Assembly (NCBI RefSeq): GCF_004362895.1
Contig: NZ_SNXI01000004.1
Location: forward strand, 1 to 64,000
Reading direction: 5' to 3'
Length of the DNA stretch: 64,000 nt
Origin: Idiomarina aquatica
Lineage (GTDB): Bacteria; Pseudomonadota; Gammaproteobacteria; Enterobacterales; Alteromonadaceae
A model generated the notes under the pieces. That model was given only the letters and a program-made list of their open reading frames with translations, was not told the DNA's origin and made no database searches. Position 1 is the stretch's first letter. Each line of letters begins with the position of its first letter. A program made the translations under genes and the position numbers. Shown piece by piece: positions 51,355 to 60,247 of this stretch.

Positions 51355-53757
51355 CGGTGGCATGGCGTGTGGCTGGTAACTGGCCGGCCATTCGCCTTCC
51401 TCTAAGAATCGTTGCAGTTGCTTGGCCAATTCTTGTGCCAGGCTTTGATCCGCTGACGCTAACTTCTGTTGCTGAGTCGCCAGCGCACTACGCAGTGCCA
51501 AATGGACTTCCGGCGCTAACTGATCTGCCTGAACGGCGTTAACCATGGCGTTAAACGCAGTTGTTAACAGGCGTTGACGCAGCACATCGGCAGGTTGTTG
51601 TTGCCACTGCTCAAGCACCTGTTTTGCTACCTGATTAACCACGCCGGCAGCGGATGGCACGCTATTATCAGCGGCATGCTGTTGTTGCAGACGGTTAAGG
51701 CGGGCACTGTTGAATAGCAGCGACAGACTAAAGTCGGCCGCCGTGGCAGCCCAGCTTACCGGATCAGGAACGAGTCCGGTGCGGCCGTTAAAACGTTCGC
51801 GGTTGTCGTAAGAGCCATAAGCCAATGGCACCATCAGCTGTTGCACCTGCTGCGGTAACTGCAGCGTATCAGCACTCACCGTGGCTAGCAGTTGCTGCAG
51901 TGCCCGCTGCTGATTAGCGGCGCCAAGCGGGCCATAATCGCTGGGGTTGTCACTGTTCATGTAATAACGGTAATTAACGCCACCGATGACTTTGACCGCA
52001 GCCTCGGTCTGATAGCGGTGCAGCAGGTACATGGGTACCAATACCTCCTGCAAATCACTGAGTGGCTGGTCATTGCCTAACTGCGCCTGACCAAAGCCTT
52101 GCAATACTTGCTGGCGCAACGCTAATACGCGTTGCAATTCGGTCACCGGGTCCGAGCCGTTATCCCATAAGTGAGCGGTAGGGTGGGCGCCACTAGCAGG
52201 ACGGGCATCGCTGTCCGAAATAAAGTCCAGCCCTTTGGCTTTGTTGTCGGCTAGAATGCGTGCCAACTGGTCAGCCTCTGATGGCATACCACCAAAATCA
52301 CTGTAGCCATAGGCAATGACTTGCTTATCCCACTCGCCGAGGCCAGTGTCGTAAGCGTTCTCCAGGCTAACGGTACCGTCGGTGGTTAACGTTACCAGTG
52401 GGTGCGGATAATCCATAACTGACGCGCGATCCTGTGGCGAGGCAGCAAAATTATGCGCAATACCCAGCGTATGACCAATCTCGTGAGCGCTCAGCTGACG
52501 AATACGTGCCAATGCCATGGCCTCGATTTGCGCTTTGAGTTCGCTCTCGTTTTGCTGGTTAAACGGCGCTAATAATCCCTGCGCAATTTTCATGTCCTGG
52601 CGCACCCGTAACGAGCCCAGCGTAACGTGGCCTTTGATTATTTCGCCAGTACGCGGGTCAATGACCGATGAGCCATAAGACCAGCCGCGGGTGGCGCGAT
52701 GTACCCACTGGATTACGTTATAGCGCACATCCATAGGGTCGGCATCGTCCGGCAGTACCTTAACCTGAAATGCATTTTCGTAGCCGATAGCTGCAAACGC
52801 TTCGGCCCACCAGCGAGCACCTTCGAGTAAAGCAGTTTTAACCGGTTCCGGTGCACCCGGGTCGAGGTAGTAAACGATCGGTTCACGAGCCTCGCTGATT
52901 GATGCAATGGGGTCTTTTTTATTCAGCCGATGGCGCGGAATAACCTTTTTTTGCATGTCTTCGCCCAGCGGCGCGGAATAATCGACAAAGCTCTCGGCCC
53001 AGAAGCCGCTGTTAGGATGAAACGCGCGGGTACTGTAATTATCATCCGGTAAGCGAATAAATGAATGATGCAAATGCAGTGTCAGCGCATCGCTGTCGGC
53101 GGCAACCTGATTAACATAACGGCCGGTACCGTCGCCGCTAAAGGTAACTTTTGCTTCTAATTCGGTATTGTCGACAAAGGCTTTGGAACGCGCGGGATAG
53201 ACCACCGAACGGCTGCTGTCGGCACTAAAGCTACCCTGGTCGGTTGCTTTAAGACGCTTGCTGACACCATGTACGTCGGACAATAAATAGGGGGTGTAGT
53301 CGATAATCACCGCGTTGTCGCTGCGGGCGACGACCTCAAAGCCGTGCAGGGCACCATCGGCAAAGGCCTGGTCAACGCTGTTGCGTTCAGCCTGATTGCG
53401 GCTGCTGGCACGAAAGCGCGTATTATGTGCCATCAGCAGTGCTTTGTTGCCTTCCACGTAAAAGGATGCCAATTGCGTTTGCCCTAACTGGCCACGATCC
53501 AGACCGATGTCATTAGAGCCAAGGCCCCATGGCAGCGAGGTTTGAAAGATAAACTGCTGACCGTCGGTGGGCACCTGCAAGTAAACCTTACCCGTGCCGG
53601 TATGGTGATAAAAACTGAAAAAGCCGTCGTATTTTTGCAGTGCGGGGGCGTGTTGTTGTTCGAACTCAGTCACGCCGGGGATGCTGTCGTCGGCACTGGC
53701 GGGTAATGCCAATAGCAAACTCAAACACAGCACCATTAGGGTTATCAGCTGCCGCAT
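51340..53757 (-). CDS. Exported zinc metalloprotease, DUF5117/DUF4953 type
   Basis: Secreted protein of 805 residues with signal peptide ending near LPASADD. The metzincin-like zinc motif HEIGHTLGIAHN starts at H425, giving HExxHxxGxxH with catalytic E426, and a methionine-turn candidate SVMDYP follows. The N-terminal region is of the DUF5117 type. This family is common in marine Bacteroidetes and Alteromonadales; substrate unknown. It lies 24 bp after fldB in the same direction. Confidence 0.85.
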   Translation of the reverse strand: MRQLITLMVLCLSLLLALPASADDSIPGVTEFEQQHAPALQKYDGFFSFYHHTGTGKVYLQVPTDGQQFIFQTSLPWGLGSNDIGLDRGQLGQTQLASFYVEGNKALLMAHNTRFRASSRNQAERNSVDQAFADGALHGFEVVARSDNAVIIDYTPYLLSDVHGVSKRLKATDQGSFSADSSRSVVYPARSKAFVDNTELEAKVTFSGDGTGRYVNQVAADSDALTLHLHHSFIRLPDDNYSTRAFHPNSGFWAESFVDYSAPLGEDMQKKVIPRHRLNKKDPIASISEAREPIVYYLDPGAPEPVKTALLEGARWWAEAFAAIGYENAFQVKVLPDDADPMDVRYNVIQWVHRATRGWSYGSSVIDPRTGEIIKGHVTLGSLRVRQDMKIAQGLLAPFNQQNESELKAQIEAMALARIRQLSAHEIGHTLGIAHNFAASPQDRASVMDYPHPLVTLTTDGTVSLENAYDTGLGEWDKQVIAYGYSDFGGMPSEADQLARILADNKAKGLDFISDSDARPASGAHPTAHLWDNGSDPVTELQRVLALRQQVLQGFGQAQLGNDQPLSDLQEVLVPMYLLHRYQTEAAVKVIGGVNYRYYMNSDNPSDYGPLGAANQQRALQQLLATVSADTLQLPQQVQQLMVPLAYGSYDNRERFNGRTGLVPDPVSWAATAADFSLSLLFNSARLNRLQQQHAADNSVPSAAGVVNQVAKQVLEQWQQQPADVLRQRLLTTAFNAMVNAVQADQLAPEVHLALRSALATQQQKLASADQSLAQELAKQLQRFLEEGEWPASYQPHAMPPGSPI

Positions 53758-53781
53758 AATGTTGTCCTTATTGTTGTCCTG

Positions 53782-54306
53782 TTAAAGCTGTTCCGCAATT
53801 TCTTCTAAAACTTGGGTTGTCCATTGTTCAATGCGTTCATCGGTTAAATCATACTGGGTGTCTTCATCCAAGGATAAACCGACAAACTGCGATTGATCTG
53901 CGGTCAATGCTTTTGAGGCCGCAAAATCGTAGCCCTGGTTGGGCCAAAAGCCGATGCGTTTGCAGTTTTTGTCGGCGATTGCGTCGTGCAGCATGCCCAG
54001 CGCGTCCTGGAACCAGTCGGTATAGCCTTCCTGGTCGCCCATACCGTAGAGCGCAACAATTTTACCGTCTAAATTCAGTGGCGTTATGTCGTCCCAGTAG
54101 CTTTCCCAGTCTTCCTGTAACTCGCCAAAATCCCAGGTGGAAATACCAAAAATTAGAATGTCATACTGTTCGGCTTCGGCCAGTGGCGTATCTTTAATGT
54201 TATGCAGGGAGACGATGTCTTCGCCAATGGCTTGCTGAATTTTTTCGGCGGCAATTTCGGTATAGCAGGTGGTTGAGCCGTAAAATAAACCAATTTGTAA
54301 TGACAT
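53782..54306 (-). CDS. fldB: Flavodoxin, FldB-like
   Basis: Long-chain flavodoxin of 174 residues. The phosphate-binding loop of FMN is [12 protein letters not shown], the flavin-stacking regions are [14 protein letters not shown] and [13 protein letters not shown], and the long-chain insert is present. The Cys in the P-loop (TTCYTE) favours FldB over FldA. An electron carrier replacing ferredoxin; it may help under iron limitation. Confidence 0.9.
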   Translation of the reverse strand: MSLQIGLFYGSTTCYTEIAAEKIQQAIGEDIVSLHNIKDTPLAEAEQYDILIFGISTWDFGELQEDWESYWDDITPLNLDGKIVALYGMGDQEGYTDWFQDALGMLHDAIADKNCKRIGFWPNQGYDFAASKALTADQSQFVGLSLDEDTQYDLTDERIEQWTTQVLEEIAEQL

Positions 54307-54428
54307 GGGTTACTGCTTCCCCTTTTTGTATTTGAGCGCTTCGGGTGCATTGTAGCAAAAAGGCCGTTAAAATGGCGTTCTACTTTATATGAAACTTAAC
54401 ACGAAACCTAACATTAAAAAGGTAGCCT

Positions 54429-54701
54429 ATGTCGCTTAACGTGGTGGTAGAACAACTCGAAGCTGTATTTGATCAAGCCTATGAAGATGGTAACGATGAT
54501 GAATTGTTCGCCAGCGGTTATTTGCGCGGTCATTTTGATTTGGTGGTAGCGAAAATGGAGATGAATGGCGAGACCGACCCTGCCTACATCATGCCCAATC
54601 TACGCGCGGCCGTCGACCAGGCCAAACACGAACTGGCCCCCGCCGACCAGGCCCACGTGCAAAACCTGATGGATAAACTCGAGGGTATTGCGGCGGCTTA
54701 G
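54429..54701 (+). CDS. yfcL: YfcL family protein
   Basis: Small acidic cytosolic protein of 90 residues matching YfcL in length and pattern (FDQAYEDGNDDELFASGYLRGHF begins the core). Function unknown. It lies tail to tail with mnmC, overlapping by 4 nt; yfcL is a neighbour of mnmC in E. coli too. Confidence 0.85.
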   Translation: MSLNVVVEQLEAVFDQAYEDGNDDELFASGYLRGHFDLVVAKMEMNGETDPAYIMPNLRAAVDQAKHELAPADQAHVQNLMDKLEGIAAA

Positions 54702-56455
54702 CGCGGCTGCAGCCGTTCGAGCGCATCGGTGGCAAGCGGCTGCAGGCCGCCGCTGAGCTGCGCGGCGAGGATTTCGGCTAATAACGGGGCTGCGGTGAGG
54801 CCGCGGGAGCCGAGGCCGCTGAAGACATACAGGTTATCCTGCACCCGGCCAATCATGGGTTGATGGTTGGGAGTGGTGGCGCGGACACTAGCGCGCTGGC
54901 TGATAATCGTTAAGTCATTTGCCCACGGCTGCTGCGCGCAATCTTTTAAGCTGGCTAAATTCTCGCTGTCATCGTCAGCGCGTATGTCGCTGCTATCATC
55001 GCCACGATTAAAGGTTGCACCAATACAATGCAGGCCATTATCCGCTGGTACCATATAGCCTTTATAACAAAGCACCTGCTTCAGTGACGCCGTCGCATCA
55101 GTCGCTTCAACCTGAGTTATCTGCCCACGTACGGGGTGAATTGATAATTTCTGTCCAGAAAATGCCGCAACAATGTCACCACTGCAATGACCGGCGGCAA
55201 TTACGGTTTTTTGTTGCACGTCGACTTGTGGTCTGTCGCTAATACCGACACTAATACCGGCCTTATTAAACAGTTCTTTGACCATAGCGGCCGGCCTTAG
55301 CCAGCCCGCGCGGGCATAATGCAGGGCACTGGTGCCTATTTCGAGACCGGCGGCCGTGTCGCCAGCAGGCTGCAGCGAAACCGTTTGTGGATCATACAAA
55401 CCAGCGGCAATCTTCTCAGCGCGCTGCTGGCGCTGGGCATTAAATGCCGGTTGCAATACGCCGCCGGGGAACCAGTGCTGTTCACGCCAGGGTAAGTAAG
55501 CGCTAACCGCAGTACTAAATGCGTGCAGATAAAACTGGCTGAGTGGGGTTTTTTCGGCGTGCAGTAACGGGTAGACCGCGCCTTGCGGGTTGCCAGACGC
55601 TGCATCGGCGACACCACGACTGGTTACCGTGACGTTAACACCGCGACGCTGCAATGCAAGGCTCAGGCTGGCCGCGGCAATGCCACCGCCAATAATGGCG
55701 ACGGGCTCCGTTTTCAGTGCGGCTTTCTGTGGCGCGTCGGTAGCCTCAAACGCCCCGCACAACATGTCGCGCTTGCGGCCAAAACCTTTAACTTTTGCAA
55801 CCGTAAAACCAGCACCTTGCAACCCCCGCTTTACCACACCGGCAGCGGTAAAGGTCGCATAACGCGTGCCTTGATGAGCGGTGGCGGCCATGGCAGAAAA
55901 TAAAAAAGACTGCCACATTTGCGGATTTTTTGCCGGTGCAAAGCCATCTAAAAACCAGCGGTCCACTTGCCCCCGAGCTTGTGCGACAAATTGCGGTAGT
56001 TGTTGTTCGATATCGCCAACCCATAAATCCAGGGTTACCCGGCCATCGGCCAACAACAGTCGATGACAACCTTCGTCGCCGGCAGGGTAAACGGCAAGTA
56101 ATTGTTCGCATAAAGCGCGCAACGTCGGTAATGCCTCGTATGCTTGTTCGAGTTGCTCACGGCTTAACGGAAACTTCTCGAAGCTGACAAATACCAGCCG
56201 GCAGTCGCGCGGCGCATGTTCGATAAACGCTTGCCAGCACAATAAAAAATTGAGTCCGGTGCCAAAGCCTGTTTCTGTCACCACAAATTCATAATGGCTG
56301 GGTAAGCTTTTAAACGCGTCGGGCAATCCGTTTTGCTGCAAAAAAACGTACTGGGACTCGTCTATACCGCTGTCGACGGAAAAGTAAATATCGTCAAATT
56401 GGTTAGAAACCGGCACGCCATCGCTGTTAAAGTGTATGTCAGCAGAACGATTCAT
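54698..56455 (-). CDS. mnmC: Bifunctional tRNA mnm5s2U34 synthase MnmC
   Basis: Protein of 585 residues with two fused activities. The N-terminal methyltransferase (about 1-235) has the SAM loop ETGFGTGLNFLL and WFLDGFAPAKNPQMW. The C-terminal FAD-dependent oxidoreductase begins at about 252 with AIIGGGIAAASLSLALQRRG. It turns cmnm5U34 into nm5U and then mnm5U in tRNAs. Confidence 0.96.
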   Translation of the reverse strand: MNRSADIHFNSDGVPVSNQFDDIYFSVDSGIDESQYVFLQQNGLPDAFKSLPSHYEFVVTETGFGTGLNFLLCWQAFIEHAPRDCRLVFVSFEKFPLSREQLEQAYEALPTLRALCEQLLAVYPAGDEGCHRLLLADGRVTLDLWVGDIEQQLPQFVAQARGQVDRWFLDGFAPAKNPQMWQSFLFSAMAATAHQGTRYATFTAAGVVKRGLQGAGFTVAKVKGFGRKRDMLCGAFEATDAPQKAALKTEPVAIIGGGIAAASLSLALQRRGVNVTVTSRGVADAASGNPQGAVYPLLHAEKTPLSQFYLHAFSTAVSAYLPWREQHWFPGGVLQPAFNAQRQQRAEKIAAGLYDPQTVSLQPAGDTAAGLEIGTSALHYARAGWLRPAAMVKELFNKAGISVGISDRPQVDVQQKTVIAAGHCSGDIVAAFSGQKLSIHPVRGQITQVEATDATASLKQVLCYKGYMVPADNGLHCIGATFNRGDDSSDIRADDDSENLASLKDCAQQPWANDLTIISQRASVRATTPNHQPMIGRVQDNLYVFSGLGSRGLTAAPLLAEILAAQLSGGLQPLATDALERLQPR

Positions 56456-56491
56456 TTAGATGTTGCTCATGGAATCTGGCACAATGGGCGC

Positions 56492-56556
56492 TATAATAAC
56501 AGCCAATCGTAGATAAAAAATAGCGTCGCCAAAAATAGCAGTGGCGACATCAGCTA
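56492..56556 (+). promoter_or_regulatory. Candidate fabB promoter and dyad
   Basis: A perfect TATAAT (56492-56497) has no clear -35. Downstream is an inverted repeat GTCGCCA/TGGCGAC (56525-56531 and 56542-56548), framed by TAGC and AGCTA. The dyad does not obviously match the FabR site I know, so the regulator is open. Confidence 0.35.
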
Positions 56557-56631
56557 ACGGTGACAAAGCAGACCACATTCATAAGACAGCTTGGTTACCA
56601 TAGACAATATTTAATTTAAGTTGCAACGAAC

Positions 56632-56645
56632 GGCGCGTTGGCGCC
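56632..56645 (+). promoter_or_regulatory. Hairpin just before the fabB ribosome site
   Basis: GGCGC-GTTG-GCGCC ends only a few bases before ACAGGA and 15 nt before the fabB ATG. If it folds in mRNA it could affect ribosome loading. Confidence 0.4.
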
Positions 56646-56660
56646 AGACAGGACAAAAGA

Positions 56661-57875
56661 ATGAAAAGAGCAGTGATTACCGGACTTGGGATTGTCTCAA
56701 GCATAGGCACTAATCAAGACGAAGTATTGGATTCATTACGTACCGGCAAGTCAGGACTGGAACGGTCCGAGTCGTTTGCCGAGATGGGCTTACGTTGCCA
56801 GGTGTGGGGACCGGTTCGCTTAGACGTTAAAGATCACATCGACCGTAAAGCGTTGCGTTTTATGGGCGACTCGGCAGCGTATGCCTACATTGCTATGAAG
56901 CAAGCCATTGAAGACGCCGGTTTAACGGATGAGGAAGTGTCGAATCCGCGTACCGGTCTGGTGGTTGGCTCAGGTGGCGCCTCAGGCGAACACCAGGTCG
57001 CTGCAGCCGATACGTTACGCGAAAAAGGCGTCAAGCGCGTAGGCCCATACATGGTGCCGCGCTGCATGGCATCAACTACCTCGGCGTGTTTGGCAACGCC
57101 TTACAAAATTAAAGGCGTGAATTATTCCATTAGCTCAGCTTGTGCGACCTCTGCGCACTGTATTGGCCACGCGCTGGAACTGATCCAGTTTGGCAAACAA
57201 GACCGCGTATTTGCCGGTGGTGGCGAAGAACTGCACTGGACCCTGGGGATGGAATTTGACGCTATGGGTGCGCTTAGCACCAAGTATAATGACACACCGG
57301 AAAAAGCATCGCGTACCTATGACAAAGATCGTGATGGCTTTATCCCGGCCGGCGGTGGCGGTATTCTGGTGATTGAAGAACTGGAAGCAGCTAAAGCTCG
57401 CGGTGCCAAAATTTATGCCGAAATTGTTGGTTATGGTGCAACCTCTGATGGTTACGACATGGTGGCACCGTCCGGTGAGGGCGCTATTCGCTGCATGCAA
57501 ATGGCGATGGAAACCGTTGATACGCCGGTTGATTATCTGAACACGCACGGTACCAGTACCCCGGTTGGCGATGTCAAGGAGCTGGAAGCCATTCGTGCGG
57601 TATTCCCGGAGCAAACGCCAATGATCAGCGCAACCAAAGCGATGACAGGTCATGCGCTGGGTGCGGCAGGCGTGCACGAAGCGATTTATTCGCTATTGAT
57701 GATGAAGCATGGGTTTGTAACGCCTAGCATCAACATCGAAAACCTCGATGACGCGGCTGAAGGTATGCATATTGTGCGTGAGCCAACCCAGGCTAAACTG
57801 AAAACGGTAATGTCGAACAGCTTTGGCTTTGGCGGTACTAACGCCAGCCTGGTGCTGCGTGAATACGCCGACTAA
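56661..57875 (+). CDS. fabB: Beta-ketoacyl-ACP synthase I
   Basis: Condensing enzyme of 404 residues for fatty acid elongation and unsaturated fatty acid synthesis. The Cys-His-His triad is C161 (SSACATS), H296 ([11 protein letters not shown]) and H331 (TGHALGAAG), with K326 nearby. pdxB follows 26 bp later, as in many Alteromonadales. Confidence 0.96.
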   Translation: MKRAVITGLGIVSSIGTNQDEVLDSLRTGKSGLERSESFAEMGLRCQVWGPVRLDVKDHIDRKALRFMGDSAAYAYIAMKQAIEDAGLTDEEVSNPRTGLVVGSGGASGEHQVAAADTLREKGVKRVGPYMVPRCMASTTSACLATPYKIKGVNYSISSACATSAHCIGHALELIQFGKQDRVFAGGGEELHWTLGMEFDAMGALSTKYNDTPEKASRTYDKDRDGFIPAGGGGILVIEELEAAKARGAKIYAEIVGYGATSDGYDMVAPSGEGAIRCMQMAMETVDTPVDYLNTHGTSTPVGDVKELEAIRAVFPEQTPMISATKAMTGHALGAAGVHEAIYSLLMMKHGFVTPSINIENLDDAAEGMHIVREPTQAKLKTVMSNSFGFGGTNASLVLREYAD

Positions 57876-57901
57876 ACTCAGTTGCATAAGCTGACGATTA
57901 C

Positions 57902-59059
57902 GTGCATATTGTCGCTGATCAAAATATACCCGCATTGTCGTCATTATTGGCGGATGCGGGTTGTTTGTCTCTGTATGCCGATCGGTGCCCGCCCGATGAG
58001 CTGCTAACTGATGCCGAGGCGCTGTTAGTGCGGTCGGTAACCCGTGTTGACGAGGCCTTGTTGGCCAAGGCGCCGCAGCTAAAATTTGTTGCCACAGCAA
58101 CTATTGGTACCGAACACCTGGATTTAGATGCGCTGGCCGCCCGCAACATTACCGTTGCCAGTGCGCCCGGCGGCAATGCTGATTCAGTCGGCGAGTATGT
58201 GTTAACGGCGGTATTAGCACTGTTTCAGCGACGTCAGCAATTAGCTGCGCTCGCCGATATGGAAGTTGCCATTGTCGGTGCCGGTAATACTGGCCGTGCT
58301 ACAGGTCGACGCTTGCAGGCACTGGGTGTTAACGTACATTACTACGACCCGCCGTTGTTACAGTCTAATCCGCAACTGCCGTTTGATCTTCATGACCACT
58401 GGCAACGGGTATTAAACGCTGACATCATCAGTTGCCATGTGCCGTTGATAAAGGACGGCGTACATCCCACACACCACCTGTTTGATATCGAGGCGCTGCA
58501 ATCTTTGCATGCAGAGCAAGTGCTGATTAATGCCAGCCGTGGTGCGGTGGTTGATAACCGCGCCTTAACCGATGTTTGTGCGCAGGGTGATTGCCCGTCG
58601 CTGATACTGGATGTGTGGGAGGGTGAACCTCAGATAAGCACACAGTTACTGGATGTCGCCGCTATCGCGACCCCGCATATTGCCGGCCATAGTGCCGAGG
58701 GCAAGGTCGGTGGTGCAATCATTGCCGCGCGCGCACTGCATGACTTTTTGCAGTTACCTTTTGACGGGAGTATCGATGACGTGCTGCCCGCATGCCCCTG
58801 GCCAAATTATGACGCCAATCGTCTGCAAACTCTGGATGATCTGGCCGCGCTGGCGCTGCACCGCTACAACATCTGGCATGACGATGCGCTGATGCGCGAG
58901 CATGGTACAACGGCTGCGGGTTTTGATCAGTTGCGCAAAGGTTATCGTAAGGATAATCCGCGTAGACAGTTCAACAATCAACGCATTGCATGTCATAATA
59001 GGCAGCAAGTCGAACAATTTTCGCAGCTTGGGTTTAGCGTGCTCGGATCAGTGCGTTAA
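57902..59059 (+). CDS. pdxB: 4-phosphoerythronate dehydrogenase
   Basis: NAD-dependent 2-hydroxyacid dehydrogenase of 385 residues, second step of pyridoxal phosphate synthesis. The N-terminus MHIVADQNIPA, the dinucleotide motif VGAGNTGRATG and catalytic His in PHIAGHSAEGK fit PdxB, which has an added C-terminal domain. The start is GTG. No strong ribosome site is seen; translation may couple to fabB. Confidence 0.95.
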   Translation: MHIVADQNIPALSSLLADAGCLSLYADRCPPDELLTDAEALLVRSVTRVDEALLAKAPQLKFVATATIGTEHLDLDALAARNITVASAPGGNADSVGEYVLTAVLALFQRRQQLAALADMEVAIVGAGNTGRATGRRLQALGVNVHYYDPPLLQSNPQLPFDLHDHWQRVLNADIISCHVPLIKDGVHPTHHLFDIEALQSLHAEQVLINASRGAVVDNRALTDVCAQGDCPSLILDVWEGEPQISTQLLDVAAIATPHIAGHSAEGKVGGAIIAARALHDFLQLPFDGSIDDVLPACPWPNYDANRLQTLDDLAALALHRYNIWHDDALMREHGTTAAGFDQLRKGYRKDNPRRQFNNQRIACHNRQQVEQFSQLGFSVLGSVR

Positions 59060-59104
59060 GGCAGACCCAATCGCTGCAGCCATTTTTTAGTGACAGGAGC
59101 TGTT

Positions 59105-60121
59105 ATGTCTGAAGGATTTCGCGTTGCCGTTTTAGGTGCTACTGGTTTAGTGGGTCAGCAAATGATCGAGATCCTGGCAGAGCGAAAATTCCCTGTCAGT
59201 CAATTATTCCCGCTTGCCAGTGCGCGCTCAGCCGGTGCCACGGTCAATTTTGCCGGTGAAGAGATCGAAGTACTGAATGCCGATGAATTTGACTGGAGCG
59301 AAGCGGATATTGGCTTTTTCTCTGCCGGCGGCAGCATCTCACGGGAGCTTGCGCCAAAAGCTGCCGAAGCAGGCTGTGTGGTTATTGATAATACCTCTGA
59401 ATTCCGTTACGAAGCGGATATCCCGCTAGTGGTGCCGGAAGTTAACAGTTATGCACTGGCCGACTTTCGCAACCGCAATATTATTGCTAACCCCAATTGC
59501 TCAACCATTCAAATGTTGGTGGCGTTAAAGCCCATTCATGATGCCGTTGGCATTGAGCGGATCAACGTTGCTACTTATCAGTCGGTATCCGGTGCGGGAA
59601 AAGAATCGATGGAGGAGTTGGCTAAGCAAACGGCAGAACTGCTGAATGGCAAAGAACCAACCGTGGCTAACTTTAGCCGCCAGATCGCCTTTAACTGTAT
59701 TCCGCAAATCGATATTTTTATGGAAAATGACTACACCAAAGAAGAAATGAAAATGGTGTGGGAAACCCACAAAATCTTTAATGACCCAACCATTCGGGTT
59801 AATCCGACAGCGGTGCGCGTACCGGTGTTCTTTGGCCATGCCGAGGCCATACACATAGAGACGCGACAGCCGATTACCGCCGAACATGCCAAACAGTTAC
59901 TAACTGACGCACCGGGCGTAACCTTGTTCGAAACCCGCGAAGAGTTCCCTACGCAGGTGGGTAACGCTGCCGGCCATGACGATGTGTTTGTTGGTCGTAT
60001 TCGCGAAGATATTAGTCATCCGCAGGGTTTAAACCTGTGGGTGGTTGCTGACAACATCCGTAAAGGTGCGGCGACCAATTCAATTCAAATTGCTGAGCAC
60101 TTGATTCGCGACTATTGGTAA
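59105..60121 (+). CDS. asd: Aspartate-semialdehyde dehydrogenase
   Basis: Enzyme of 338 residues for the second step of the aspartate family (Lys, Met, Thr, diaminopimelate). NADP motif GATGLVGQQM at 11-20; catalytic Cys132 in NPNCSTIQ; active-site His in GHAEAIHIE. The ATG at 59105 follows ACAGGAG and is preferred over a GTG at 59090. This is the shorter, usual bacterial form that groups with asd upstream of fimV. Confidence 0.95.
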   Translation: MSEGFRVAVLGATGLVGQQMIEILAERKFPVSQLFPLASARSAGATVNFAGEEIEVLNADEFDWSEADIGFFSAGGSISRELAPKAAEAGCVVIDNTSEFRYEADIPLVVPEVNSYALADFRNRNIIANPNCSTIQMLVALKPIHDAVGIERINVATYQSVSGAGKESMEELAKQTAELLNGKEPTVANFSRQIAFNCIPQIDIFMENDYTKEEMKMVWETHKIFNDPTIRVNPTAVRVPVFFGHAEAIHIETRQPITAEHAKQLLTDAPGVTLFETREEFPTQVGNAAGHDDVFVGRIREDISHPQGLNLWVVADNIRKGAATNSIQIAEHLIRDYW

Positions 60122-60247
60122 GTACTGGCGCTATGCAAAAATTGTAAAAGCATAAAAGACGGTGGTAAAAACACGGCGCTTATGTCATAAAGTTTTTATA
60201 ACGTACGCCGTTAATAATAACAGTAAAGCGCGGGCAGAGATTAAAGG

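Noticed and set aside
57135-57677. Minus-strand open frame of 180 codons inside fabB
   Set aside because: It lies fully opposite a conserved catalytic region of fabB and shows no domain.
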